Source: JACOTK01 sp963743945 (GTDB lineage: Bacteria; Actinomycetota; Acidimicrobiia; Acidimicrobiales; CADCSY01). Taken from it: DNA of 64,000 nucleotides. The stretch spans positions 1 through 64,000 of the forward strand of contig CAVURO010000005.1 of NCBI GenBank assembly GCA_963743945.1, read 5' to 3'. This document shows, piece by piece, positions 21,545 to 29,987 of the stretch (positions are counted from its first letter, which is position 1; every line of letters begins with the position of its first letter). Under the pieces are notes generated by a model, which was not told the DNA's origin, did no database searches, and saw only the letters and a program-made list of their open reading frames with translations. A program made the translations under genes and the position numbers.

Positions 21545-23155
21545 TCAGTTCGTGGTGGCGGAGTCGAGCGATGCGATCATGCGTTTGCGCACGCCTGCGT
21601 AGTCGGCCTTGCCGTTCGGCAGGCGTCCGACCGACTCGACGATCGACAGGTGGCGAGGTGCCTTGTAGCCGGCGAGCTGGGTCTTCACGTGCTTGATGAG
21701 CTCCTCGGCGGTGACGCTCGCACCGTCATTGAGCTCGACCTCGGCGGCGATGGATTCGCCGAAGCGCGAGTCCGGGATGCCGATCACCGTGCTGTCACGT
21801 ACGGACGGGTGCGTCTCGATGGCCTCTTCCACCTCCTCGGGAAACACCTTCTCGCCCCCGGTGTTGATGCACAGCGAACCTCGTCCCAACAAGGTGATCG
21901 ATCCGTCCATCTCCAGACGGGCCCAGTCGCCCGGCACCGAGACCCGTTGCCCGTCGACGATCCAAAAGGTCTTGGCGGTCTTGTCGTCGTCCTTGAAGTA
22001 TCCGAGCGGCATGGGACCGCCCACGGCCAACAAGCCCGACTCCCCGGGCTGCGCCCGCTTCCTGTCCTCGGTGACGACCATGGCGTGTGGTCCCAGGTTG
22101 AACTTCGCCGTCACGCCCTCGGGGGTTGCGATCGCGCTTCCGAGGTTGTGGGCTTCGGTGGAGCCGAGCAGATCGACCATGAGCGTGGTGGGCAGGTGGG
22201 CGGCGAGCCCGGCCTTGGTCTGGGCGCTCCACATCACTCCGGCCGACACGAGCATGGTCAGCGCGCTGAAATCCCACCGTCCCGGCTCGGCGTCGAGGGC
22301 CTCGAGGATGGGTTGACCGAAGGTGTCGCCGACCATCGCCATCGCCTCGACCTTCTCACGGGCGACGACGTCAAGGAGGCCCGCGGCGTCGAAGGACCGG
22401 TTGGTCAACGTGACCACGGTTCCACCCTGGGTCAGCATGCTCTTGGCGAACATGTAGCCCGTTGCATGCATCAAGGGCGAGGCCGGTAGGCCGATCGGAC
22501 CCGATGCCCGGCCCCCGAGACGTTGCCGCACGTAGTCGAGGTCGGCGTAGTCGGGGTCGCCGATGGCGTTGAAGGCCTGGAACATGTCGTGATGTCGCCA
22601 CATGACGCCCTTGGGCATGCCCGTGGTGCCACCGGTGTAGATCATGACGATGTCGTCGCCGCTGCGGCCCCATGGGGGGAGGTAGAAGCCGTCACTGCCG
22701 GCGCCGACGATTGCCTCGTAGGGCTCTGCCCAAGGGGGACAGGGCAGGGAGTCGTCGTCGACCCACAACCAACGTTGCACCGAGGGGACCTGATCCCGAA
22801 GCGTCTCGATGGTCTCCGCGAAGCTCCCGTGGAACACGACGGCAACGGCATCCGCATTCGCCCACAGATAGGCGAGCTCCTCGGAGCGGTAGCGGTAGTT
22901 CGTGTTCACCGGGGTCAATCCGGCCTTGTAGGTGGCGTAGCTGACCTCGAGATACTCCGGCGAGTTGTAGAGATACTGAGCGACGCGGGCGCCGCGCTGC
23001 GCGCCGCCCTCGACGAGCGACCGGGCAAGCGCATCCGCCCGGTCGGAGAAGTCGCGCCACGAGCGGTGGGTTTCGCCGTGGATCAACGCCGCCGCATCGC
23101 CGCGAACCTCGGCGATCGCGTCCCACACATCTGCGTACTGCCATTCCATGCCCAT
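21545..23155 (-). CDS. Acyl-CoA synthetase (AMP-dependent, FadD-like), 536 aa
   Basis: Activates a carboxylic acid to its CoA thioester via an acyl-adenylate. The phosphate-binding motif IVMIYTGGTTGMPKGVMWRH, the A5 region LLGSTEAHNLGS, the hinge LLGRGSLCINTGGEKVFPEEVEE and the catalytic lysine near the C-terminus (VGRLPNGKADY) are intact. ATG 23155 is preferred to the GTG two codons earlier because AGGGAG lies 5 nt before it. Starts 9 nt after the alcohol dehydrogenase gene ends. Confidence 0.92.
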   Translation of the reverse strand: MGMEWQYADVWDAIAEVRGDAAALIHGETHRSWRDFSDRADALARSLVEGGAQRGARVAQYLYNSPEYLEVSYATYKAGLTPVNTNYRYRSEELAYLWANADAVAVVFHGSFAETIETLRDQVPSVQRWLWVDDDSLPCPPWAEPYEAIVGAGSDGFYLPPWGRSGDDIVMIYTGGTTGMPKGVMWRHHDMFQAFNAIGDPDYADLDYVRQRLGGRASGPIGLPASPLMHATGYMFAKSMLTQGGTVVTLTNRSFDAAGLLDVVAREKVEAMAMVGDTFGQPILEALDAEPGRWDFSALTMLVSAGVMWSAQTKAGLAAHLPTTLMVDLLGSTEAHNLGSAIATPEGVTAKFNLGPHAMVVTEDRKRAQPGESGLLAVGGPMPLGYFKDDDKTAKTFWIVDGQRVSVPGDWARLEMDGSITLLGRGSLCINTGGEKVFPEEVEEAIETHPSVRDSTVIGIPDSRFGESIAAEVELNDGASVTAEELIKHVKTQLAGYKAPRHLSIVESVGRLPNGKADYAGVRKRMIASLDSATTN

Positions 23156-23164
23156 CGTCACTCC

Positions 23165-24274
23165 CTAGGTCATGACCAGCGACGCGCGGGTGACCTTGCC
23201 TGCGTCCTGGTCGGCAAAGGCGTCATTGATGGCCTCCAGCGGATAGTCCACCACCACCTGGTCAAGGGGAAGGTCGTGCACGTGACGGTCGAGGAAGCAG
23301 ACCGCCTGTTGCAGGCTGTTGGCGTCGTAGGCGGCCACGGCCTCGATGCGAATGTTCTTCATCACCAACAGGCCGGGGTCGAGCTCCAGGCTGGAGCCGG
23401 GGTAGAAGGTCCCGATCTCCAGGTAGCGTCCGCCCAGGCCGAGCATGGGCAATCCTTCCGAGATCGCCGCTGAGCGACCGACCAGTTCGCAGACCACGTC
23501 GGCGCCCCACCCACCGGTGAGCTCCTTCACCCGTGTCAGCCGGTCGTTCATGCTGGTGACCTCGCTCATGTCGATGATCTCGTCGGCGCCCATCGCCCTT
23601 GCCAGCTCAAGACGATCGGCAAGCCCGTCGATCACGATCACCTTCTCGGCGCCGCGTTCCTTGGCGACGGCTGTCGCGTACAGACCGAGACCCCCTGCGC
23701 CCTGGATCACCACCGTGTCGCCCATCGTGACATCGACGCGGTCGAGGCCCATGACCACCTGGGCCAAGGCGCAGTTCACACCGGCGACCATCGTGTCGGT
23801 GACCTGGTCGGGCACCTTGAACACGGCCATCTGAGGGGTGACGTAGAAGTAGTCGGCGTACGCGCCGCGGAAGTGAGGGAACACGCTCGGCTTTCCCTGC
23901 AGCACCTTGAACGACGTGGAGCAGGCCTCGGTCATGCCTCGCAGGCACGATCGGCACTTCCCGCACGGGGCGAAGTACTGGTAGACGACCCGGTCGCCCT
24001 CGGCCAGGGGCTGTCCCGCCCAGTCGGTGACCACGCCGTCACCCATGGAGTGGATGACGCCGGTCATCTCGTGGCCGATGATGCGACCGTCCTCGCGGGC
24101 CATGGCGCCGAGCCAGCCGTCACCGCGCCAGATGTGGAGGTCCGAGCCGCAGATGTTGGCTCTGGTGACCCGTACCACCATGGCGCCGGGTTCCGGATCG
24201 GGCACCGGAAACTCGGTGATGGTCATGTCCTTGCCCGGCCCGAAGAACAGGGCAGCTCGTCCCGTCTCACTCAT
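23165..24274 (-). CDS. Zinc-dependent alcohol dehydrogenase (MDR family), 369 aa
   Basis: Medium-chain dehydrogenase. Catalytic zinc ligands appear in RANICGSDLHIW and GHEMTGVI, the structural zinc cysteines in PCGKCRSCLRGMTEAC, and the NAD(P) Rossmann motif in IQGAGGLGLYATAVAKERGA. Length is typical. It probably interconverts an alcohol and a ketone or aldehyde in the same pathway as the neighbouring CoA ligase and the divergent aldehyde dehydrogenase. Located 9 nt downstream of the luciferase-like gene. Confidence 0.92.
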   Translation of the reverse strand: MSETGRAALFFGPGKDMTITEFPVPDPEPGAMVVRVTRANICGSDLHIWRGDGWLGAMAREDGRIIGHEMTGVIHSMGDGVVTDWAGQPLAEGDRVVYQYFAPCGKCRSCLRGMTEACSTSFKVLQGKPSVFPHFRGAYADYFYVTPQMAVFKVPDQVTDTMVAGVNCALAQVVMGLDRVDVTMGDTVVIQGAGGLGLYATAVAKERGAEKVIVIDGLADRLELARAMGADEIIDMSEVTSMNDRLTRVKELTGGWGADVVCELVGRSAAISEGLPMLGLGGRYLEIGTFYPGSSLELDPGLLVMKNIRIEAVAAYDANSLQQAVCFLDRHVHDLPLDQVVVDYPLEAINDAFADQDAGKVTRASLVMT

Positions 24275-24283
24275 GTGCTGACC

Positions 24284-25492
24284 TCACTTGTCGTTGGTGG
24301 ATGATCTGTCGTTGGACGCCGGAACCTCGAGACCTCCGGTGACCTTGGGGACCACCTCGGTGGCGAAGAGCTCGATCGAGCGCATGAGCTTGTCGTGGGG
24401 GATGAGCCCGTTCCATTCCCAGGCGAAGATCCAGCGCGACGGCAGGCGATTGAAGAGGCCTTCGAGTTGACGCGCCACCGTCGAGGGCGAGCCGACAAGG
24501 GCCAGTCCGTCGTTGAGCAGGTCGGGCATGGCGCCGGTCTCGGGGTGGGGAAGTCCCTTGTCGAAGCCGAAGGGGCTGAACCACGACGTGAACCCGAACA
24601 GCGGGCCTTCCATCCACAGCGCCATGGCCTCCTCGTCGGTGGGTGCGACCACGACATCTCGCAACAGGGCGATGCCCTCGCCCGGTTCACGACCCGAGAC
24701 CTCGGCGTAGATGTCGGTGAACTGCTGCTCCAGCACGGGATGCAAGGGCGGCAGAATGGCGGTGATGCCCTCCTCGGCACACCAGCGAATGGATCGCTCC
24801 GATGATGCGAACGGCTGGAAGATCGGCGGATGCGGCTTCTGCAGCGGTTTGGGAACGGGACCCAGCTGTGCCACCTCACCGTTCTCGATGCCGCCCCCGT
24901 ACCGCGTGGTCGATTCCACGTTCCAGGGCGTGCCGGCGACGGGGATGCGCCAGAAGTCGCCCTGTGCGCTGATCATGTCCTCGGTCCAGGCGCGCTTGAT
25001 CACATGGAAGCACTCCTCGAACGCCGCCCGGTTGGCCTCGTCGACCGCGCCGTGCTCCTGGGGTTGGACCCCTCGCACACCATGGGCCTGTTGGGCCATG
25101 GTGTCGACCCAACGCCGTTGGTACCCGCGGGCGAAGCCGGCGTTGGCCCGCCCGCCCGACATGTGGTCGAGCATGGCGATGTTCTCCGCCACCCTGATCG
25201 GGTTCTCGGCCGGCAACACGATGCCCAGTTGGCCGACACGGATGCGCTCGGTCTGCATGGCGATGTAGAGGTCGAGCATCACCGGGTTGTTCGAGATCTC
25301 GAAGCCCTCGATGTGGAAGTGGTGCTCGGTGAAGTTGACGGAGTGATAGCCCAGCTCATCGCCGAGCTGTGCCTGCTCGGTCAGCTCGCGCAACATGCGT
25401 TGGTAGAGGTCGGGGCGCAGGCCGGCGAAACCCTGCTCGATCTCGGTGCGGCTCCCGATGGTGGGCAGGTAGAACATGGACGCTCTGGTCAT
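24284..25492 (-). CDS. LLM-class flavin-dependent oxidoreductase, 402 aa
   Basis: Bacterial-luciferase-like monooxygenase fold: LGYHSVNFTEHHFHIEGFEISNNPVM in pieces gives the N-terminal strand and histidines, RIRVGQLGIVLPAENPIRVAE the FMN-binding region, and GGRANAGFARGYQRRWVDTM the phosphate-binding segment. First gene of the minus-strand operon; its upstream region shares 143 bp with the divergent aldehyde dehydrogenase and contains two palindromes. The reaction is probably an F420- or FMN-dependent oxygenation or oxidation; the cofactor is not certain from sequence. Confidence 0.9.
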   Translation of the reverse strand: MTRASMFYLPTIGSRTEIEQGFAGLRPDLYQRMLRELTEQAQLGDELGYHSVNFTEHHFHIEGFEISNNPVMLDLYIAMQTERIRVGQLGIVLPAENPIRVAENIAMLDHMSGGRANAGFARGYQRRWVDTMAQQAHGVRGVQPQEHGAVDEANRAAFEECFHVIKRAWTEDMISAQGDFWRIPVAGTPWNVESTTRYGGGIENGEVAQLGPVPKPLQKPHPPIFQPFASSERSIRWCAEEGITAILPPLHPVLEQQFTDIYAEVSGREPGEGIALLRDVVVAPTDEEAMALWMEGPLFGFTSWFSPFGFDKGLPHPETGAMPDLLNDGLALVGSPSTVARQLEGLFNRLPSRWIFAWEWNGLIPHDKLMRSIELFATEVVPKVTGGLEVPASNDRSSTNDK

Positions 25493-25510
25493 TGCGACAT
25501 CCCCCCGTTG

Positions 25511-25544
25511 GCGTTCCCCCGAACGCAGGACATTCCCCCGAATG
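25511..25544. promoter_or_regulatory. Twin palindromes in the divergent intergenic region
   Basis: GCGTTC-CCCC-GAACGC (25511-25526) and CATTC-CCCC-GAATG (25531-25544) share the core TTCCCCCGAA and are 4 bp apart. They lie 19 bp upstream of the LLM gene start and 90 bp upstream of the aldehyde dehydrogenase start. Likely operators of a TetR- or similar repressor controlling both directions; as RNA they would also form hairpins in the minus-strand leader. Confidence 0.5.
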
Positions 25545-25635
25545 CCCTACGCGCTTGCCCAGAGGACCGATGCCAGGCAGTATCATCCGCGTCCTTCGAA
25601 AGTGTCAAGGACGTTCAACTGATCGGGGGGGTCCC

Positions 25636-27086
25636 GTGAGCATCACCTTGCCGCCACTGGCAGCTTTCATCAACGGCATCTGGGAAGAGGGAGGGGATTC
25701 GTTCGTCTGCGAGAACCCGGCCACCGCCGAGACGTTGTGCAAACTGCCTGCAACCTCGATCGAGGGCGTCAACCAGGCGGTTGCCGCCGCGCGAGCGGCC
25801 TTCGAGGGGGAGTGGGGAGCAACCTCGCCCGGCAGGCGACAGAAGGTCCTGGAGAAGCTTTCGGCACTCGTGCAGCGGGACGCCGCCGCCCTGGGCGAGC
25901 TGGAGAGCGCCGAGAACGGCGTTCCACTCGACATCGCGAAGCGTTTCTCCGTTGCCTCGCTGGCGAAGAACCTGTCCTACTACGCCGGCTGGATCGACAA
26001 GTTCGGCGGCGAGGTCGTGCCGCTGACCTCCAACGGGGCACTCGACTACGTGGTTCCCGAACCCTACGGCGTGGTCGCCATCCTGACGGCCTACAACACG
26101 CCGTCCCTTTTCTCGGCTCCAAGGTTGGCCCCGCGCTTGCCACCGGCAACACCGTGATCGTGAAACCCTCGCCCCTCGCCTCCCTCCCTGCGTTGCGCTT
26201 CGCCGAGTTGTGCGCCGAGGCCGGACTGCCGCCCGGGACGGTGAACGTGGTGCTCGGCGGCGTCGAGCAGGGCCAGGCGCTCGTGAGTCATCGCGATGTC
26301 GATCGGGTGAGCTTCACGGGTTCTCGATCGGCCGGCCGTGAGGTCTCGAAGCTCGCTGCGGAGAACCTGGTGACCGTGGCCCTCGAGCTCGGTGGCAAGT
26401 CGCCGAACGTCGTGTTCGCCGATGCCGATCTCTCGCGGGTGGGCATGGGCGCAGCGCTCGGCGCCTTCGCCCTGACCGGCCAGGCCTGTGTCGCGGGGAG
26501 CCGCCTCTTCGTGGAGGAGAGCGTGCTCGACGATGTGGTCAACAGCGTCTCGGCCATGGCCAAGATGCTTCCCGTGGGCGATCCGGCCAAGGCAGGCACC
26601 GTGCTGGGACCGCTCATCACCAGCGTCCATCGTGATCGAGTCGAGGGCATCCTGGAGCGGGCGACCGCGGGGGGCGCCGAGCTCGTCTGCGGCGGCGACC
26701 GTCCGGCTGCCGCCGATCTTCAGTCGGGTTGGTACGTCAACCCGGCGGTGGTCGTGCATGCCGATGAGGATTCCGAGTTGGTGCGCGAAGAGATCTTCGG
26801 CCCCGTGGTTGCGGTCCTGCCCTTCACCGATGAGGACGACCTCGTACGTCGGGCGAACGACACCCCCTACGGACTTGCTGCCGGCGTGTGGACCCGTGAC
26901 GTGAGCAAGGCACATCGTGTGGCTCGCCGCATTCGAGCCGGCAACGTATGGGTCAACAGCTACGGCACCGTTCCCCACACGGCGCCCTTCGGCGGCTTCA
27001 AGCAGAGTGGCTCCGGACGCGAGGGCGGCCAATGGGCACTCGGTCTGTACACCCAGCCCAAGAACATCTACATCGACCTGAGCTGA
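25636..27086 (+). CDS. Aldehyde dehydrogenase, frameshifted
   Basis: NAD(P)-dependent oxidation of an aldehyde to an acid. From GTG 25636: FINGIWEEGGDSFVCENPAT, YYAGWIDKFGG; after the break GNTVIVKPSPLASLPALRFAE, the cofactor motif FTGSRSAGRE, general base region ALELGGKSPNVVFADAD, catalytic Cys in GQACVAGSRLFV, and EEIFGPVVAVLPF. The frame shifts near 26111 (TTTTCTCGGC; adding one C gives the expected SLFLGSKVGPALATGNT). All catalytic parts are present on either side, so this is either a recent mutation or a base-calling error. First gene of the plus-strand arm. Confidence 0.85.
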
Positions 27087-27090
27087 GCCG

Positions 27091-27170
27091 ACCCGTCCTG
27101 AAGCACGACCCGCAAGCACCACCCGTCCTGAAGGACCCGTAAGCACCACCCTTCCTGAGGAGGAACCCGT
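27091..27170 (+). repeat. Degenerate 30-bp direct repeats upstream of the enoyl-CoA hydratase gene
   Basis: ACCCGTCCTGAA occurs at 27091 and 27121, and AAGCACCACCC at 27114 and 27141 followed by (G/T)TCCTGA; the last unit contributes GAGGAGG, the ribosome-binding site of the next gene. Confidence 0.55.
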
Positions 27171-27171
27171 C

Positions 27172-27960
27172 ATGTCCGTAGTCATGGAACGTCATGGGCG
27201 CGTGGCGCTCATCGAGATGCAGTCACCGCCGCACAACTACCTCTCGCCCGCCTTGGTCAACGGGGTGGCCTCAGCGCTCGAGGAGGCGGCAGGCGACGTC
27301 GCCATCAGCGTCGCGGTGGTCGCGGCGCAGGGCCGCTCGTTCTGTGCGGGAGCCAACTTCGGTGGCTCCGGTGAGGCGGATGGCGAGGAGAACATCCTGC
27401 AGGGCCAAGGGGGTCGCTCGCTGACCGACCAGCTCTACGAAGGCGCCGCCCGCTTGTGCTCGGTCGATCTCCCCTGGATCGCAGCGGTGCAGGGGCCGGC
27501 GATCGGCGGCGGTCTGGGCCTGGCCATGACCGCCAACATCCGGGTCACCTGTCCCGAGGCCCGCTTCTCGGCCAACTTTGCCAAGCTCGGCATTCATCAG
27601 GGTTTCGGCCTCTCGGTGACGCTGCCCGAACAGCTCGGACCGTCGAAGGCCGCGATGGTGCTCTTCACGGGACGCCGCTTTCGTGGCGAGGAAGCCGTCG
27701 AGATGGGCATGGCCGATCTCTGCGTTCCCGCCGACCAGTTGCGTGAGACGACCATGGCGCTTGCCGCGGAGATCGCCGAGGGGGCGCCGCTTGCCCTGCG
27801 TGCGATGAACCGGACCTTGCGAACCGGTCTTGCCGATCGCCTCCGTCAGGTCACCCGCCTCGAGGCGGCGGAGCAGATGCGCCTCGGGGCCACCAAGGAC
27901 GCGGGCGAGGGCATCATGTCGGTTCTCGAACGCCGGCCAGGTCAGTTCCAGGGCTGCTGA
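27172..27960 (+). CDS. Enoyl-CoA hydratase/isomerase family protein, 262 aa
   Basis: Crotonase fold. The first oxyanion-hole segment is RSFCAGANFGGSG, the second AAVQGPAIGGGLGLAMTANIRV, followed by RFSANFAKLGIHQGFGLSVTLP. The usual catalytic glutamates of true hydratases are not both in place (HQGFGLSVTLP has no glutamate at the first position), so another crotonase reaction is possible. GAGGAGG lies 8 nt before ATG 27172. Downstream of the aldehyde dehydrogenase on the same strand, 85 bp apart. Confidence 0.9.
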   Translation: MSVVMERHGRVALIEMQSPPHNYLSPALVNGVASALEEAAGDVAISVAVVAAQGRSFCAGANFGGSGEADGEENILQGQGGRSLTDQLYEGAARLCSVDLPWIAAVQGPAIGGGLGLAMTANIRVTCPEARFSANFAKLGIHQGFGLSVTLPEQLGPSKAAMVLFTGRRFRGEEAVEMGMADLCVPADQLRETTMALAAEIAEGAPLALRAMNRTLRTGLADRLRQVTRLEAAEQMRLGATKDAGEGIMSVLERRPGQFQGC

Positions 27961-28019
27961 GCCGTCGGTGCCGGTCGCTGCCCCCGGAGCATTCACAAGC
28001 GGGCAAGGGCGGGATGTCG

Positions 28020-28025
28020 TATACT
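28020..28025 (+). promoter_or_regulatory. Putative -10 box of the acpP-rnc-mutM-smc unit
   Basis: TATACT 72 bp before the acpP start; the same hexamer precedes rpsB and rimP. No convincing -35 element. Confidence 0.45.
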
Positions 28026-28097
28026 TCCCCCGCTTAGTCCGTATCTTGTCGCCGGGAGCTGTTGGTGCCTGCTGAGACCCATGTGGAACGAGGAAAG

Positions 28098-28355
28098 ATG
28101 GACCGATCCGAGGTCCTTGAACTGATCCGGGATCGTCTCGCGGACATTCTGGAGATCGACGTCGAGACGATCACCGAGGGTCAGTCGTATGCGGATGACC
28201 TCGAGGCCGACTCCCTGGCGCTCATCGAGTTGGTCGAGGCGATCGAGGAGGAGCTCGGCGAGCGCACGGTTGGCTTTCGGATCGAGGACGAGGACCTGGC
28301 AGATCTGAAGACGATTCGTGACACCGTCGACTACGTTTGCGCCAAGCTCATCTAG
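28098..28355 (+). CDS. acpP: Acyl carrier protein, 85 aa
   Basis: Carries acyl chains on a 4'-phosphopantetheine attached to the serine of the DLEADSLALIELVEAIEEEL motif (the usual DSL). Acidic four-helix protein with the expected length. ATG 28098 directly follows GAGGAAAG. The neighbour order acpP-rnc is conserved in many bacteria. The end overlaps the frame of rnc. A role in fatty-acid synthesis is inferred from family and context. Confidence 0.93.
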   Translation: MDRSEVLELIRDRLADILEIDVETITEGQSYADDLEADSLALIELVEAIEEELGERTVGFRIEDEDLADLKTIRDTVDYVCAKLI

Positions 28356-29124
28356 TGGTTGGGCACGGACACTGACTTCCGACCCGATCTCGAGTCCCGA
28401 ACTGAAGGCCCTGGCCGCGCGACTTGGTCGCACGTTCAACGATCCGGGCCTGCTCCCTGCCTCGATGGCGCACCGTTCCTGGTGTGCGGAGGCCCCCGGC
28501 AACATCTCGAACGAGCGGCTCGAGTTTCTGGGTGATGCCGTGCTGGGGCTCGTGGTGACCGATCACCTCTACCGAAACTACCCTGATCTCCTCGAGGGGG
28601 AGATGGCCAAGGTCCGAGCCTCGATCGTCTCGGCGGCGACCCTTGCGGAGGTGGCAGGCGAGCTCGATCTCGGTTCGGCGCTGTTGCTCGGGAAAGGCGA
28701 GGATGCCTCGGGAGGTCGGGAGAAGCCGTCGATTCTGGCCGATGCCATCGAGGCGGTCATCGCAGCGGTGTACCTCGACGGCGGTTGGCCTGCAGCGTCG
28801 GAGCTCATCCTTCGGCTGTTGGGTGACCGCATCGCCGAGGCCTCGACCGGACCCGGTGGCCAGGACCACAAGACCCGCCTGCAGGAGCTGGCCGCCCGCC
28901 ATCTCGACGCGATGCCGACCTACGACGTTGTCGATGAGGGCCCCGATCACGCCAAGCACTTTCGAGCGGTCGTCCGTCTCGATGAGCGCCTCCTGGGCCG
29001 AGGCGAGGGGCGCTCGAAGAAGCAGGCCGAACAGGCCGCAGCACGCGACGCATGCGACGCGCTTCGGGCCGAGATCGGCCTCCACGATTCCCCACTTTCG
29101 TCCGCTGCAGGCCAGGAGAGCTGA
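28318..29124 (+). CDS. rnc: Ribonuclease III
   Basis: Cleaves double-stranded RNA in rRNA processing. The catalytic helix NERLEFLGDAVLGLVVTDHLY and the second acidic site DAIEAVIAAVYLDGG are intact, and the C-terminal dsRNA-binding domain (KTRLQELAARHLDAMPTY... GRSKKQAEQAAARDACDAL) is complete. The start is uncertain: the only standard in-frame start is GTG 28318, which overlaps acpP by 38 bp; a non-standard start around 28369 would give a more usual N-terminus. Its stop TGA overlaps the mutM ATG by one base. Confidence 0.95.
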   Translation: MTPSTTFAPSSSSGWARTLTSDPISSPELKALAARLGRTFNDPGLLPASMAHRSWCAEAPGNISNERLEFLGDAVLGLVVTDHLYRNYPDLLEGEMAKVRASIVSAATLAEVAGELDLGSALLLGKGEDASGGREKPSILADAIEAVIAAVYLDGGWPAASELILRLLGDRIAEASTGPGGQDHKTRLQELAARHLDAMPTYDVVDEGPDHAKHFRAVVRLDERLLGRGEGRSKKQAEQAAARDACDALRAEIGLHDSPLSSAAGQES

Positions 29125-29960
29125 TGCCCGAACTACCCGAGGTTGAAACCATACGCCGCGATCTCGACAAGGAGGTTGTGGGTCGTCGCATCAAGTCGGT
29201 CGAGGTGTTCGGGGAGCGGGCGATCCGTCGCCACGCAGCAGCCAAGGAACTGATCGAGCGGCTCGAAGGCGAGAAGATCTCCGCGGTCTCCCGCAAGGGC
29301 AAGTACCTCCTGGTTGCCGTGGGTGACAACGACACCCTGGTCATCCATCTGGGCATGAGCGGCCAACTGCTCAAGGTGCAGGCCAGGGAGCCGATGGCCC
29401 CGCACACCCATGTGGTGATCACCTTCACCCAAGGGGGACAGATCCGGTTCATCGATCCCCGCACCTTCGGGGAGGTGTTCGTCATCGCGAACGACGCCAT
29501 CGCAACCGAGGCGCCCGAGTTGCTCGAGATGGGGTTCGATCCGGTTGAGGATGTCATGAGCTGGGACCTCTTCGGCGCACGAATCATCGCGAAGAAGACC
29601 AAGTTGAAGACCCTGCTCATGGATCAGAAGTTCATCGCCGGCATCGGCAACCTCTACAGCGACGAGATCCTGTGGGCAGCCGGACTTCGTTTCGACCGAA
29701 ACACCGAGACGCTGACCACCCAGGAGGTGCGTCGGCTCTACCGGGCGATCGTCGAGATCATGCACGATGCCGTCAAGCTTCGTGGCTCGTCGCTCGCCGA
29801 CGAGCAGTATCGTGACCTCTACGGCCGTATGGGCAACTACCAGTCGGAGCACAAGGTGTACGCCCACGAGGGTGACGCCTGTCGCCGTTGTCGTGGCGTG
29901 GTGGTGCGCGAGAAGTGGAGCAGTCGCTCGACCTATTTCTGTCCGTCCTGTCAGGTGTGA
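29124..29960 (+). CDS. mutM: Formamidopyrimidine-DNA glycosylase
   Basis: Excises 8-oxoguanine and Fapy lesions and nicks the DNA. The N-terminal catalytic proline is in MPELPEVETIRRDL (P, then E), the helix-two-turn-helix GIGNLYSDEILWAAGL is present, and the C-terminal zinc finger has four cysteines (DACRRCRGVVVREKW... STYFCPSCQV). Length 278 aa is normal. Conserved position between rnc and smc, with a TGATG overlap with rnc. Confidence 0.97.
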   Translation: MPELPEVETIRRDLDKEVVGRRIKSVEVFGERAIRRHAAAKELIERLEGEKISAVSRKGKYLLVAVGDNDTLVIHLGMSGQLLKVQAREPMAPHTHVVITFTQGGQIRFIDPRTFGEVFVIANDAIATEAPELLEMGFDPVEDVMSWDLFGARIIAKKTKLKTLLMDQKFIAGIGNLYSDEILWAAGLRFDRNTETLTTQEVRRLYRAIVEIMHDAVKLRGSSLADEQYRDLYGRMGNYQSEHKVYAHEGDACRRCRGVVVREKWSSRSTYFCPSCQV

Positions 29961-29987
29961 ACAGACCGAACAACCCTTTGAGGTGGC

